Below are positions 20,122 through 30,016 of a stretch of 64,000 nucleotides of DNA, one piece after another; the stretch's first letter is position 1, and every line of letters begins with the position of its first letter. Location: positions 2,848 through 66,847 of the forward strand of contig MLAK01000746.1 of the NCBI GenBank assembly GCA_001839685.1, read 5' to 3'. This stretch comes from Tritrichomonas foetus (lineage: Eukaryota > Parabasalia > Tritrichomonadida > Tritrichomonadidae). The position numbers were made by a program, and so were the translations under genes. Under the pieces are notes generated by a model. The model saw only the letters and a list, made by a program, of their open reading frames with translations, was not told the origin of the DNA and made no database searches.

Positions 20122-20811
20122 TTATTCAGGATATTTTGATCCCCTTTTTTCAAGGGTCGTTCGCATGTAGTCACGAAGCGCATAAAGGGTTGGCAAACTA
20201 AGTTTGGTCAAATCTAAATGAATTTCAGCTGTCCCAGGGTCAATTTCAGGCTGCATCTCGTCAATGATTTTGAGCATTTCCTTTTGATCTTCTTCACCGG
20301 TCAACATTTCAGATGCGGCGATGAAGCTCTGAAATTCTCTTTCTGTAAACCTCGGCATATTCTGTTTCATTGTGTGCGCTGCACCAAGCGATGATGCGTA
20401 CTGTTTAACTCTGGCTGGGGGCTGGCCCATCAGATCATATAATTTCGATCGAAGGCGATAGACTTCTCCGCACCAGGTGCCCATCGACAGGGCATCAACC
20501 GACCGTTTATATTTCGTAAACAACCTTCTGCATTCGGCTGCGATGCTCGCGTTGTGATTTTGAGCGCCATAATATTGCTCTGCATTCGACCAGACTAATT
20601 CGACATCATCGATCCACTGCTGGACATTCGAGTATTTGCTGTCGGAAAGACGCGTTTTAATCGTGGAAAGATCTTGCGGATTTTTGACGATTTCGAAATA
20701 GTCGGGCATTCCGTCGTTTTCTTTAATCGGTTCAATAAAATCGTTCGCAATGGGGTGAGCGATGATTAAATCCATGACTTTAATTGCCGCCTTTCTGATT
20801 TCGTCATTCAT
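20122..20811 (-). CDS. BET-like bromodomain-NET protein, atypical acetyl-lysine pocket
   Basis: 229 residues, paralogue of the gene at 3414-4115. The bromodomain (about 1-110) has PIKENDGMPDYFEIVKNPQDL and a C-helix WSNAEQYYGAQN. In typical bromodomains the helix reads NxxxYN, with Asn gripping the acetyl-lysine. Here Tyr81 stands in its place, while the paralogue keeps Asn. Some human bromodomains also have Tyr here and bind acetyl-lysine differently or weakly. The C-terminal part matches NET, with IHLDLTKLSLPTLYALRDYM. It likely acts in chromatin-linked transcription complexes. The gene is more GC-rich and codon-biased than its paralogue, which suggests higher expression. The start is the first Met; an upstream in-frame extension is absent. 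Confidence 0.87.
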   Translation of the reverse strand: MNDEIRKAAIKVMDLIIAHPIANDFIEPIKENDGMPDYFEIVKNPQDLSTIKTRLSDSKYSNVQQWIDDVELVWSNAEQYYGAQNHNASIAAECRRLFTKYKRSVDALSMGTWCGEVYRLRSKLYDLMGQPPARVKQYASSLGAAHTMKQNMPRFTEREFQSFIAASEMLTGEEDQKEMLKIIDEMQPEIDPGTAEIHLDLTKLSLPTLYALRDYMRTTLEKRGSKYPE

Positions 20812-21615
20812 TCTCGCTCTAAAATTCTATTTAATAAATTGAGTATGAAAATCTTATACAACGATCAAATTGCTCACAAAATAATCAATCTAATTCTTCA
20901 GTGATATTCCCATTTGTTCAAGATAAATTCACAAATTCATCATGTTTTATTAAATAGCTCTTTATATATAATATGAAAATTCTATTACCACGAAGATCTC
21001 ACACATTAGAATATCTGATCATTTTAAATTGAAGGTTTGTTCACGATCAAGATAATGACTCACATATTTACCGATAAATAGCATTTTCAAAGCTATCTCA
21101 TATTCAATGTAAATCGTAAACATAAATTTGATAATAAAAATCAAAAATATCAAAAACAATGATTTCATTCTTTCTTTTCTTGAGTTTAATCACATTTTCA
21201 CCTTACAAAAGAAACATTAGAAAAAAATAAATCTGGCTCAGATTATCCGAGTTTCCTCATTTGTGAAGCACAAAAATTTGATGTGAAAATCAGTGGTAGA
21301 AATTCAGTTTCCAATGAGTTTTGTAATTGTGAAATGAAAGATCAAATAAAGGCTAAAAGTGGAAAAAATATAATGCTCTAATGCAATGTGAACTTTGTTG
21401 GCTCTTTGGGTCACTTCGACTTGGAGGAGGCGCTGGCCGAATGAGTCCAATGAACCCTCAAAGTCACATCACATTTCCCCATTTGGGTTGCCAAAAAACT
21501 CAGGGAGAAAAATCCTGCCAAATCAGTTATTGATAACCAAAAAGCGAAAATGAAATAATACGATTGTTAATCTTTATTTATTTATTTTCTTTTTTTTTTT
21601 CCTCCTTTCTCTTTT
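20812..21615. other. Intergenic region holding a candidate ncRNA
   Basis: About 800 bp between the 3' end of the BAR gene and the start of the bromodomain gene. Most is A/T-rich. The exception is the GC-rich, self-complementary island at 21386-21540, listed separately. A T-rich run at about 21583-21600 closes the region. Confidence 0.6.
21386..21540. ncRNA. Candidate structured RNA, nested hairpins in a GC-rich island
   Basis: The island stands out from A/T-rich surroundings. The first hairpin has nested stems. ATGTGAACTTTG (21386-21397) pairs with CAAAGTCACAT (21459-21469), leaving one bulged A. GGGT (21408-21411) pairs with ACCC (21454-21457). TTGGA (21421-21425) pairs with TCCAA (21446-21450). 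GGC (21429-21431) pairs with GCC (21436-21438) around a GCTG loop. A second hairpin follows: TTGGGTT (about 21483-21489) with AACCAA (about 21535-21540), enclosing CAGG...CCTG. A hairpin-hinge-hairpin shape with ACATCA in the hinge resembles H/ACA RNAs, but no clear ACA tail was found. Strand and identity are unknown; a conserved 3' UTR structure of the BAR gene is the main alternative. Confidence 0.4.
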
Positions 21616-22398
21616 TTATGCTGTGGCTGGTTGTTGAGCAGCCTGTGGGGCTGGCTGTTCTGGAACTGGGTCGATGACTGTCATTGATGGAATCTGGCCC
21701 TGAAGCTGTGTGTATGGGAAGCTGGCGAGTTGTGATGCGATTCTCTTCTTGAGCTCTTCGGTTGTTTCGACGACGTAGAATTGGAATGCATTGAGGGAAG
21801 CGCCGAAGGTCTCACCTCTCTTTTCGTAGAGTGTTGAGACTCCTGTGATGAACTCGTTGTGGTATTTCGTATATTTGGCTCTACGATGGGCAGCGGCCTC
21901 TTCAGCTTGGGATACGTTCTTGCACTTTTCGCGGGCAGTCTTGAGGTGAGCTTCAGCTTGGTTGAGGAGGGCCCTGTTCTTATAGCGCTTCTTCTCGATA
22001 AGGCGGAGGCGGGTAATTTCGTTGGTTACGTTGACGAGTGGTTGAATGACTTGCTGTGGGATGCGGCTTTCTACGAGATTGTTGATGATTGTGGAGAAGT
22101 CGTCAGCGGCGGTCTTGAATTGATCAGCATTTTGCTTATATGGCGAATCTTCAGGTGTGAAGGCGTCAGAGTAAGCTGAGGCAACAACAGTTGCATCGAC
22201 TGAAAGTTTCTGTGCAACTGATTTGTAGTTGTTGATGGCTGTTAAGATGGCATTAGCTTTTTGTGTCATGAAAGTTAATTGTTCAACTTTGACTTTGAAA
22301 TCTGGATCCTCCTCGGCTTCTCCCTTCTTCAAGGTGTCTTCAACTTTAGCTTTGGCAACTGTAGCTGTTTTCTTGGTTTTTTCCCAAATCTTCTTCAT
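21616..22398 (-). CDS. BAR-domain protein (amphiphysin/endophilin-like)
   Basis: The start is taken at the ATG at 22396-22398, giving 260 residues that begin MKKIWEKTKKTATVAKAKVED. That is a basic amphipathic N-helix as in N-BAR proteins, and the ATG is preceded by TCATTTCACC, an initiator-like motif. The longer frame to 22521 adds 41 unrelated residues. The rest is helical with heptads, including FKVKVEQLTFMTQKANAIL, a mid-region helix with RLRLIEKKRYKNRALLNQAE, and ELKKRIASQLASF, as expected for a curved antiparallel BAR dimer that binds or bends membrane. A Pro/Ala/Gln-rich tail (VPEQPAPQAAQQPATA) ends the protein without an SH3 domain. The gene is strongly codon-biased, suggesting abundant expression, perhaps at the endocytic cortex. 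Confidence 0.82.
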   Translation of the reverse strand: MKKIWEKTKKTATVAKAKVEDTLKKGEAEEDPDFKVKVEQLTFMTQKANAILTAINNYKSVAQKLSVDATVVASAYSDAFTPEDSPYKQNADQFKTAADDFSTIINNLVESRIPQQVIQPLVNVTNEITRLRLIEKKRYKNRALLNQAEAHLKTAREKCKNVSQAEEAAAHRRAKYTKYHNEFITGVSTLYEKRGETFGASLNAFQFYVVETTEELKKRIASQLASFPYTQLQGQIPSMTVIDPVPEQPAPQAAQQPATA

Positions 22399-22993
22399 AG
22401 GGTGAAATGAGCTGACATAACCGCTGATTTGAATGCAATAAAATTCTATGTTATCGTTTTCTGAAACCGATACATTTCTACACAACATACAAAAAACGAT
22501 CGAAACGATACAAAATAACATTGATTTTGATTGTAGTTATTTTCTATTTTTTTGCTTCATCGAGGCACAATAATGTAGTATTTAGAAATTATAGTATGAT
22601 TGACGTTTAATATTATCATCATTCAAGTTTCTATCTTAGTTTATTTTGGAAAGCTTGTGCAATTCCCGGTCATTTTATGGCAAATAATTTCTGCTGAAAT
22701 TACACCGATCATGCCAAAAGTCTTATCAATATATTTTATTGAGTGAAATATTAACAAATATAATCAGTAACCAAGCAAAACGTGATCATAAATGTTGCTA
22801 GTCTATACTTTTAGTAATTTTAGTGAATTCCCCATTAATTACATACAGTGTGTGTCTATAAATAAATCAAAGTCTAAAATGAGCACTTAATAATAATAAA
22901 AATATGTATAAAAAAATATCTAAATTGAAATTAAAGCATAAAAATAAAACAACAGTTTAACAAATATAAAACAACTTTCAAAGTTTCCGATTT
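22399..22993. other. AT-rich spacer
   Basis: About 595 bp of very AT-rich sequence between the BAR gene start and the kinase 3' end. Nothing else was recognised. Confidence 0.5.
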
Positions 22994-25078
22994 TCAATCT
23001 TCTTTGTAGTGTCCAAACATATCAAAGTGACAAAATTCAAGTGCATTGCTATCATCCCAACAAGGTCTTTCTTGTACTACTCTAAAATACTTGAAATACA
23101 TCTTCGATTTGCACTTAAACACAGACACTATATTTAAATCTCCTTCTTTTGCCTCAACAACACTATGAATCTGCTCCCATTGATCAATTGGATCATCTTC
23201 ATCATTTGTTGCACGTAGAGACCAACCTCTTAGCATCATTTGTTCATTCCTTTTAATTCTATATCCGTAAATTCTTAATCTTCCCTTTGCAAATTCAACT
23301 TGGAACCAAGATGGTGATGGCTTAGAATAAGTTTGAATACAATTTTCAGTATTAAGCATATGATAAGTTTCGAAATCGAAATCATTTGAAGAAATCACAA
23401 CTTTTGCTCGATGTGGACTACCATCACTTTCTTCAAGCATTGAAGCGAAAACACCTGGGTGATATTTACTTCCTTTTGCTTTAAATTCTACATTTTTTAA
23501 AGAAATTGCATTTTCGCCATCCCAAGCAGGACCTGTTTGAACCAATCGAAAGATAGAACCAGTGACTGGCGGAAATTGAACAATTAATTCTGCTAAAGAT
23601 TCATTTAATTTAATTTCTTCATCATTTTCATAAACTACTGTTTTTTGACCATTTTGATCAACACAAACGAACTGCCATGCTTTTATGAAATGATTTCTTG
23701 AAGAAGTTAGCTTAATTCCTTGTAATTTGATTGGCTCAGGAAAGAAGAACTGAATCCAACTATTTCCATCACTTGATGATGTATAACGATCAGATGAATC
23801 AGGATTTATTATTTGATAAATATCACCACTGCTTTGCGAAGCAATTACAACTTTCTCAAAACTTGATGTTTGGTGATTTTTTAATAAATCAATGATTCCA
23901 TGTGTTGAGTCGAATTTGACAGTTAGTTCTTTAGATAAAACTGCATGCTCATCATATTCACGTGTAGAATAAACATTTCCAGTGTTATATTGCGCAACAC
24001 TTGGTGCTCGATTATATAAAATAGCACGCATATATTCATTTTCTTGAACAAGTTTCATAACAATTTGTTCAAGGGAATCAACTTTCTTCTTTAAAACACG
24101 AGTTTCACTTGAAAGTTGATTAATTGTTGAAAAAACATAAGGTTGTGATAAAACTTTCTCTTTGTAACGTCGAATAACAGTTTCATCAACTCCAGGGAAG
24201 CTTGTCATGTCAATTTTCAATAAATGTTCGACAATTTCATCAAATGTTGGTCGGTCTTCAGGACTATGGGCCCAACATTGACGGATAAGTGATCTGAATG
24301 ATTTTGGTATAAATGAGGGGATATCTGGTCGGACGCCATTACAGACTTTTAGAGGGATAGAATTAGGATTTGATATTTCATGGAAAGGCTCTATACCTGT
24401 AAGAACTTCGTAGACTATCATTCCAAAAGCATAGACATCAACTTTATAACCGTATTTATAATTATCATATAATTCAGGTGCCATGTAGAGAGGAGTTCCT
24501 CCGGTCATCGACATTTTTGTTGTCTTTTTTGTTGCCGTAAATTTGGAGAATCCAAAATCACCAATTGTTGGCTCAAAATATTCATTCAATAAAATATTCC
24601 CTGGTTTTAAATCTCTGTGAATGACATTGACATGATGTAAGTATTGCATTCCGGCAGCAACACCAAGAATCACGCTAAGTTTTTGTGTTAAATCCCAATA
24701 TTTCGTAATCGATGAATCGTTCTTTCGTTCGTGATATAAAATATGTTCGAGGGAACCGTTTGACATGAATGGTGTGAGAATTGTCGCATATTGTCTTTTT
24801 CGATTTGGAAGAGAAAATCCCTTCAATTTGAGAACGGCAGGATGGCTGGCTTCGGCCATGATTTCGACCTCACGAGCAAAGCTTTGAACATCATCGTCTG
24901 AAAAATTCTCGAATTCAATGATTTTCATTGCAAAACATTCGCCTGTATTCACATTTGTAACGAGATCGACTTGGCCATAACTTCCTTTACCAAGCTTTTT
25001 GTTTTTTTCGAAGTCTGAAATGCGAATTTGATACGAAGAAAGCTTTGGGGAGATCAAATGGCTGAATTTCTCTGCCAT
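22994..25078 (-). CDS. TKL-like protein kinase with two C-terminal discoidin-like domains
   Basis: 694 residues. The kinase domain (about 22-285) is complete: GKGSYGQV loop, Lys52 (FAMKII), Glu70, HRDLKPGN with Asp156, DFG at Asp174 and the APE region GTPLYMAPELY. A coiled-coil linker follows (about 315-350). Two beta-rich repeats of about 150 residues then each hold Trp/Phe/Arg-rich strands and phrases such as SWIQFFFPEPIKLQGIKL and SWFQVEFAKGRLRIYGYRI. These resemble F5/8 type C (discoidin) galactose-type folds. The combination is known as a trichomonad family and may read carbohydrate or polymer ligands. No signal peptide or membrane span is seen, so it is probably cytosolic. A paralogue with the same layout lies at 61264-63321. 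Confidence 0.88.
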   Translation of the reverse strand: MAEKFSHLISPKLSSYQIRISDFEKNKKLGKGSYGQVDLVTNVNTGECFAMKIIEFENFSDDDVQSFAREVEIMAEASHPAVLKLKGFSLPNRKRQYATILTPFMSNGSLEHILYHERKNDSSITKYWDLTQKLSVILGVAAGMQYLHHVNVIHRDLKPGNILLNEYFEPTIGDFGFSKFTATKKTTKMSMTGGTPLYMAPELYDNYKYGYKVDVYAFGMIVYEVLTGIEPFHEISNPNSIPLKVCNGVRPDIPSFIPKSFRSLIRQCWAHSPEDRPTFDEIVEHLLKIDMTSFPGVDETVIRRYKEKVLSQPYVFSTINQLSSETRVLKKKVDSLEQIVMKLVQENEYMRAILYNRAPSVAQYNTGNVYSTREYDEHAVLSKELTVKFDSTHGIIDLLKNHQTSSFEKVVIASQSSGDIYQIINPDSSDRYTSSSDGNSWIQFFFPEPIKLQGIKLTSSRNHFIKAWQFVCVDQNGQKTVVYENDEEIKLNESLAELIVQFPPVTGSIFRLVQTGPAWDGENAISLKNVEFKAKGSKYHPGVFASMLEESDGSPHRAKVVISSNDFDFETYHMLNTENCIQTYSKPSPSWFQVEFAKGRLRIYGYRIKRNEQMMLRGWSLRATNDEDDPIDQWEQIHSVVEAKEGDLNIVSVFKCKSKMYFKYFRVVQERPCWDDSNALEFCHFDMFGHYKED

Positions 25079-25452
25079 TTTGTTTTCTAATCAAAACAAA
25101 GGAATTGATGCTGTGACGATAAATCAACTTTTTCACACAATAAATGGTCAATATGAATAACGATAGAATAATTATCTTCATAAAATATTGCCAAATAAAC
25201 CTTCAATATCTCCCGCTAATTTCTTAAAAAGTCATCATTCCAATACTTTATTCATTCAATATTCTTTTTTAAAACATGTATCTTTTATCTCCTTTCATCT
25301 TTATTCACCTTCTTCTAACACGATTAATCTATTACACTTAAATATCATCTTTTAAGAAACCACCATTAATTTTAAAATCTTGGAAATAAGTTTAATAAAA
25401 TATAATTGATTTAGTTAAATTAAAAAATATACAAAAATAGTTTAAGCAAGAA
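25079..25452. other. AT-rich spacer
   Basis: About 375 bp upstream of the kinase gene and downstream of the HEAT gene. No gene or RNA was recognised. Confidence 0.5.
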
Positions 25453-27942
25453 TTATGTGTATATTCTTTGCTTTGGATGAACTTGCCCCTCAACTCTTTG
25501 TAATGCAAGTAAGCATTGTTTAATTGCAGTTAAAAGTTGATCATGTGCCATATTTTGTATTGTTGTAAGTTTCCTTCGAATATCCCCAATATTTACATGA
25601 GAACTTGATTGTCTTTTCTTTTCCATGAATTGGAGCCACCTTGTGAATGAAATTATGAACTTAGTAAGTTTCTTCTCATCTTCCTTGGATTGAAATGGTT
25701 CATTAAGTAAAGATAAAACACAATTATTGAATTCTTTATCGTATTTCAAAAGAACATCAACACCTTTTGGTGTAGAAAAGATAGTTGTTATCATATTCAA
25801 TAAAAGAATTCTTCGATGAATTCTTTTTACATTAGGTAATTGTTTCATTAATATAGGGAAGAGTGCATGTGGAATATCATCTGGTAGTTGAAGGAATGCA
25901 TTGAAGAAATCTTCATCGAAATGTTGATTTGTCTTAAATGCAAAATCAATTAATGCATTATCCAAGTGTTTCACTAAAACTTTATGCCAATTTGCAGAAA
26001 GTGGCATAGCTGCTTTAATTACTGACGACATAGTTCGATTAAATGTTTTATTAATAATTCTTTGGTTTTGGTTCAAAACTTTTTGTGAAAGTCCTCCAAA
26101 TGATCCAAAAATACTATTCATTACATTCGGAAATTGGAAATTGGTTGGCGGTTTATCCAAAACAATTTTGATGAGTTTACTTACAGATTGAACAATAGAA
26201 CCACCAATATTGGTAACTGTTTTACAGAACAAAGAGAATAATGGTCCAATGGCATTATAATTCAAGTTGGAATTTTGGATAACAACTTCGAATATATCCA
26301 AAGTTGCTTGGGAAAAAGTGTTAGAAAGTGGAACATAATCAGCGAAGAATTGTTCAAGTTGTTGTGTCGGAATATGTGGAATAATTCCTTTAAGATATGT
26401 TTTGAAAGCATGAACAATCAAAACAGAATCACTGACACGTTGAATTGCCATTAAAATTAAATCAGTAGATGGTGCAGCATTGTTTATTTCAGGCGCAATT
26501 AAAGTATTTAATGATGGTGATGATGAAACACCTGCACATAAAGAATACAATTTATAACATGCTTCAAAGCTTGTGATTTCAGGTTCATTTGCAAGCATTG
26601 GTAATGTTGCTGCACCTTCGACACGATTGGTATCAAATTGAACAATATCAGAAACGAGAATTGTTAAATGGTCTTTCCATGTTTCAGAAATATAATTAAA
26701 AACAGATAAAGTGAATGCAGGATTAGCAAACTTAGCAGAAGAAATGAAAACTGCACGAAGAGTATCAAGTTTGAATTTACTCACAGCGGTTTCACTGAAT
26801 TTTTGGGAAGCATGCCTTTGTTTGAAATTCATTAAATCAAGATCGCCGAAATTCTTGACTTTTTCAAATGATTCTTCCAATTGTTTGGCATTACAAAGTC
26901 CGTAAAGTTTCAAATGAAACTCAAAACCACCTGGCTGGCGAAAATCAATATGTGCAAATGATTCTAAAATGAAAGGAAGATTTTCAGGCTTATTCTTTGC
27001 CAAATCTACAACAAAGGTAAGGAAGTCATTAATTTGAGGCTGTAAAACAGGTTTGACAATTAATGAATTAATCATTCGAATGAATGTTGATGAAATGATG
27101 ATGTTGTAACAACTTGGCTTTAATGTAGGAAGAATTGATTTAATGATATAAATAACGCTTATGTTAGTTTTACCAGTTGGATCTGTACTTCGAATTTGTT
27201 TTCCAATAAGCTGTGGCCAAAAGGTCAATAGTTGATCTTCTGGGGTTTCATTTGCAATTAATTTCCAAACATTTGAGTTCCATGGTTGTTTTGTGGCTTG
27301 AGCACACCCTGAAATGTTTTTGGCTGTTGCTTCGTTGTATGTTGAATGGTGGAAAGATGGAGGAAGTGCTTGGCGAAATTCAGGCGGACAAGAATTGGCA
27401 ACTTTTAGAATGAAAATGAATGAATCCAAATTCGGTTTCATCAATTCCATGGTTTCAGCAAGATATTGATAGTTTGTCTCTTTCTGAATCTCAGCAAGAA
27501 CGGTGTGAACAAATGGAGCCATTAAAGGCCTAGAAATACTGACAGAATGAATTTCATTGATAACATATAATATTTTGTCTCCAGAATGTACAATTTTAGA
27601 CTGGATAAGAGCCGTGAGCGCTAGAATTTTGGCAATAACACCTGTTCTGATTGCGGTTTTTTGCTTATCTTTTCCGTATTTTATTGAATCGATAAAATTA
27701 AGAGCTTCATCTTCGTCAATTCGATCACGATATTGATTCAAAAGGTAGTTGACAGCGATAACATAGCCTTTTCTTTTATTGACATCGTGGCTGGTTAAGC
27801 CTTGGAATAAATGCTTTAAATGCTTTAAAACTTCGCCATCGGATGCATCAATAATCTCTGAATAATGCTTTATTGAAGACATAAGCGAGACTAGGTCATT
27901 GGCAGATATTAATGTCTTTGGTTCACTTTGTTCTTCCATCAT
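25453..27942 (-). CDS. HEAT-like protein, probable Pol5/MYBBP1A family
   Basis: 829 residues, nearly all alpha-helical with HEAT-like pairs. The N-terminal region has the pattern LFQGLTSHDVNKRKGYVIAVNYLL, an acidic helix, and GKDKQKTAIRTGVIAKILALTALIQS. These correspond to the N-terminal signature of the DNA polymerase V (Pol5p) / MYBBP1A proteins: KRxG(F/Y)xxAL, then GRLFGLQALIxSG. Family members act in the nucleolus in rRNA transcription and ribosome assembly rather than as polymerases. No acidic Lys-rich C-terminal tail is obvious, although the end is basic. The match is to pattern only, so an unrelated HEAT scaffold remains possible. Confidence 0.5.
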   Translation of the reverse strand: MMEEQSEPKTLISANDLVSLMSSIKHYSEIIDASDGEVLKHLKHLFQGLTSHDVNKRKGYVIAVNYLLNQYRDRIDEDEALNFIDSIKYGKDKQKTAIRTGVIAKILALTALIQSKIVHSGDKILYVINEIHSVSISRPLMAPFVHTVLAEIQKETNYQYLAETMELMKPNLDSFIFILKVANSCPPEFRQALPPSFHHSTYNEATAKNISGCAQATKQPWNSNVWKLIANETPEDQLLTFWPQLIGKQIRSTDPTGKTNISVIYIIKSILPTLKPSCYNIIISSTFIRMINSLIVKPVLQPQINDFLTFVVDLAKNKPENLPFILESFAHIDFRQPGGFEFHLKLYGLCNAKQLEESFEKVKNFGDLDLMNFKQRHASQKFSETAVSKFKLDTLRAVFISSAKFANPAFTLSVFNYISETWKDHLTILVSDIVQFDTNRVEGAATLPMLANEPEITSFEACYKLYSLCAGVSSSPSLNTLIAPEINNAAPSTDLILMAIQRVSDSVLIVHAFKTYLKGIIPHIPTQQLEQFFADYVPLSNTFSQATLDIFEVVIQNSNLNYNAIGPLFSLFCKTVTNIGGSIVQSVSKLIKIVLDKPPTNFQFPNVMNSIFGSFGGLSQKVLNQNQRIINKTFNRTMSSVIKAAMPLSANWHKVLVKHLDNALIDFAFKTNQHFDEDFFNAFLQLPDDIPHALFPILMKQLPNVKRIHRRILLLNMITTIFSTPKGVDVLLKYDKEFNNCVLSLLNEPFQSKEDEKKLTKFIISFTRWLQFMEKKRQSSSHVNIGDIRRKLTTIQNMAHDQLLTAIKQCLLALQRVEGQVHPKQRIYT

Positions 27943-28367
27943 GGAGACTTCAGGCCGATCAAGGGCACTTCAAAATTTTGAGTAGTTACACAAATAATGA
28001 CGATTAAAATGCAATCAAATCTGATCATCAAAAGTGGTCAAAAAACATGATTTTCTTCTCAAGCATATTGTTATTTGGCGTTTTTCTTGAAATCAATTAA
28101 ACAAAAACAATATTTATTCACAGAAAACAATTTTTATAAAAATCCAAAGATTCTCTGGTTTCATTTGATTTTTTTTTTGAATATGATTCAAACTTAAAAG
28201 ATTTTCTCTTTGCAATGCAAAGTTTGCACCATCATTTATATAGGAAATATATCAAGCATGATGAAAAGATCGACATAATCATGAGGAACTACATGTGATA
28301 GTAATAGACGATAGCAAAAATTTTTGAAAAAATTAATAAACATATAGAATAATTTGTATATTTTTTC
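27943..28367. other. Spacer upstream of HEAT gene, ending in an 8-bp target duplication
   Basis: About 425 bp of AT-rich sequence. The last 8 bases, ATTTTTTC (28360-28367), are the target-site copy for the adjacent 1096-bp element. No coding signal was seen. Confidence 0.55.
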
Positions 28368-29463
28368 AGATGTATACAAACTAAATAGTCTTAACGTACG
28401 AAATCACTAAAATGATCCTTATCATCAGTATTACTTAATACCATCAGTCAAAAATCAAAACCCAAATAGCTAAAAGAATGACGAAAATTTCCCTTATCGC
28501 AAACTTCGCAAATGGCCGAATTCAAAAATATTTCGAAAATGATTCTGAAGAAGCTATTGTTTCAGTTTTCGGGTGAACAGCTTTCAGTCAATTGTTAAAT
28601 CTATTTTTTATAGTTATGAGCCATATTTATTCATAGTTTTGAAATTTTGCAACAATTAAACCGAAAAAAGAGCGATTTTGGAGGAAGCCTAAAAAAAAAT
28701 TGTGAGAAGCTTTTTTTCCAAGAATCACAAAGATTATAATACTGCTTCCCATAATTCTATTTACACTTCTTCTATCGATTTTTAATTAAAAATCGCGAAA
28801 ATTTTGATAGTTTTAACTCAGTGATGTTGAATTAATTCAATTTCCATTTGACAAATAAGAATGTATTGAAATCTTTTCTGTCATAAAATTTTAGTATATG
28901 AAGAAAATAGACTGGCAGTCCTCAACAGCACATTCTCAAGCAGGGATACAGATACAACGATTGAAAGACCAAATCAAGAAAAATGGAATCCAATATGTTT
29001 TTTTCCAGACTCGATGCCAAGTGAATTTTCTGATGACTCGCCATTTAGATGGCAAAACATTCGTAATCTTCTCATTGATGCCTAAATTTTTTTTATTTAT
29101 ATCAAAATTATTAATATTTTTTTTATACTTCATTTTTGTATTTTGGAAAACATTATAATTTTCGATGGAGGGTCATATGATAATAAAAAGCACGATTTAT
29201 GATCAGAAATAATCAAGATATTAATGCTATAAAATCCCTTTTTATCTCAATAATTCTCAGAAATTTCTGTTGGGTTTATTTTTTTCTCACAATTTTTTTT
29301 TGGATTTGGTTTTCTCTGTATCTTGATTTTTAAATTATAATATTTATATATTATTAATAGGATTACAATTAAATATTTTTTAGATGACAATAATATCAAC
29401 AATTATTCATTTAGATCTCTCAATGGTCTTCTACATCTAGAGCTAGTTAGTTTGTATACATCT
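28368..29463 (+). mobile_element. 1096-bp TIR element, copy 1 (8-bp target duplication)
   Basis: Terminal repeats begin AGATGTATACAAACTAA at both ends (17 identical bases, then about 4 more nearly matching). ATTTTTTC is duplicated at 28360-28367 and 29464-29471. A nearly identical 1096-bp copy lies inverted at 45124-46219, with a different duplicated 8-mer, which proves independent transposition. Eight-base duplications suggest hAT, P or Merlin-like families; TIR bases do not clearly match any. The element contains only fragments of coding sequence: a 32-residue frame at 28478-28576 (MTKISLIANFANGRIQKYF) and an open frame ending at 29085 with PSEFSDDSPFRWQNIRNLL. That looks like a deletion derivative of a larger element. 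The competing 86-codon frame at 28898-29158 has poor composition. Confidence 0.92.
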
Positions 29464-29704
29464 ATTTTTTCTCTAATCCATTCAAAATGATTCTGAAAAA
29501 TTGAGTAAACCATTTGAAAGCGATATCATTCATTTCTATGAGTTGCTTGAAATCAATTTCAAGCAACTATTAGTTTACAAACAACACTCTTTCATTCCAA
29601 AAGCCTTTTTCATATTCCCATGATGAAAAAGAGCTAAGTGATTCAAATTTGAAGCTTAAAGAAAAGAAATAAAGAAATCAGAAAAGTAATAATATATTTA
29701 TATT

Positions 29705-30016
29705 TTATGGAACTCTCTTTGGAAACCATCCTTTCGCCACTCTTTCTCGTTGTTCAAATAATTCACCAATACTCCACAAACATGATGATCCAAAAACAGC
29801 AAGAAGAGTTGAATATAAAATTGACTTCACTTTAACTGATCCCCAAATGGAAATAACTCCAAATAAAAGGAAAATCCACCAAATGCCAACACCGAAATAA
29901 TATTCCCCTTTAATAACTATTGGATGGAATATTCCAATGATAAAAAAGGTGGCAAATCCAATGGCAACACCCGTCAAATTGTGCCTTTCAATAAATAGTA
30001 CGAGTTTGTTTGGCAT
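29705..30016 (-). CDS. DUF4491 family small membrane protein (bacterial-type, probable lateral transfer)
   Basis: 103 residues. The sequence fits the bacterial DUF4491 family: IERHNLTGVAIGFATFFIIG, then HPIVIKGEYYFGVGIWWIF, and the C-terminal FGSSCLWSIGELFEQRERVAKGWFP. Family members are about 100 residues and occur widely in gut Firmicutes and Bacteroidetes; function is unknown. Three hydrophobic helices are visible (about 15-36, 44-62 and 66-84), so it is likely an integral membrane protein. The frame is intact and codon use is like its neighbours, suggesting established rather than contaminating DNA. A transposon copy ends 240 bp away. That the gene came from gut bacteria is inference from family distribution. 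Confidence 0.8.
   Translation of the reverse strand: MPNKLVLFIERHNLTGVAIGFATFFIIGIFHPIVIKGEYYFGVGIWWIFLLFGVISIWGSVKVKSILYSTLLAVFGSSCLWSIGELFEQRERVAKGWFPKRVP

Noticed and set aside
28898..29158. 86-codon frame in the 1096-bp element as a gene
   Set aside because: It ends in a run of hydrophobic Phe/Ile/Leu residues and is overlapped by a better-composed frame. It is present in both copies only because the element is duplicated.
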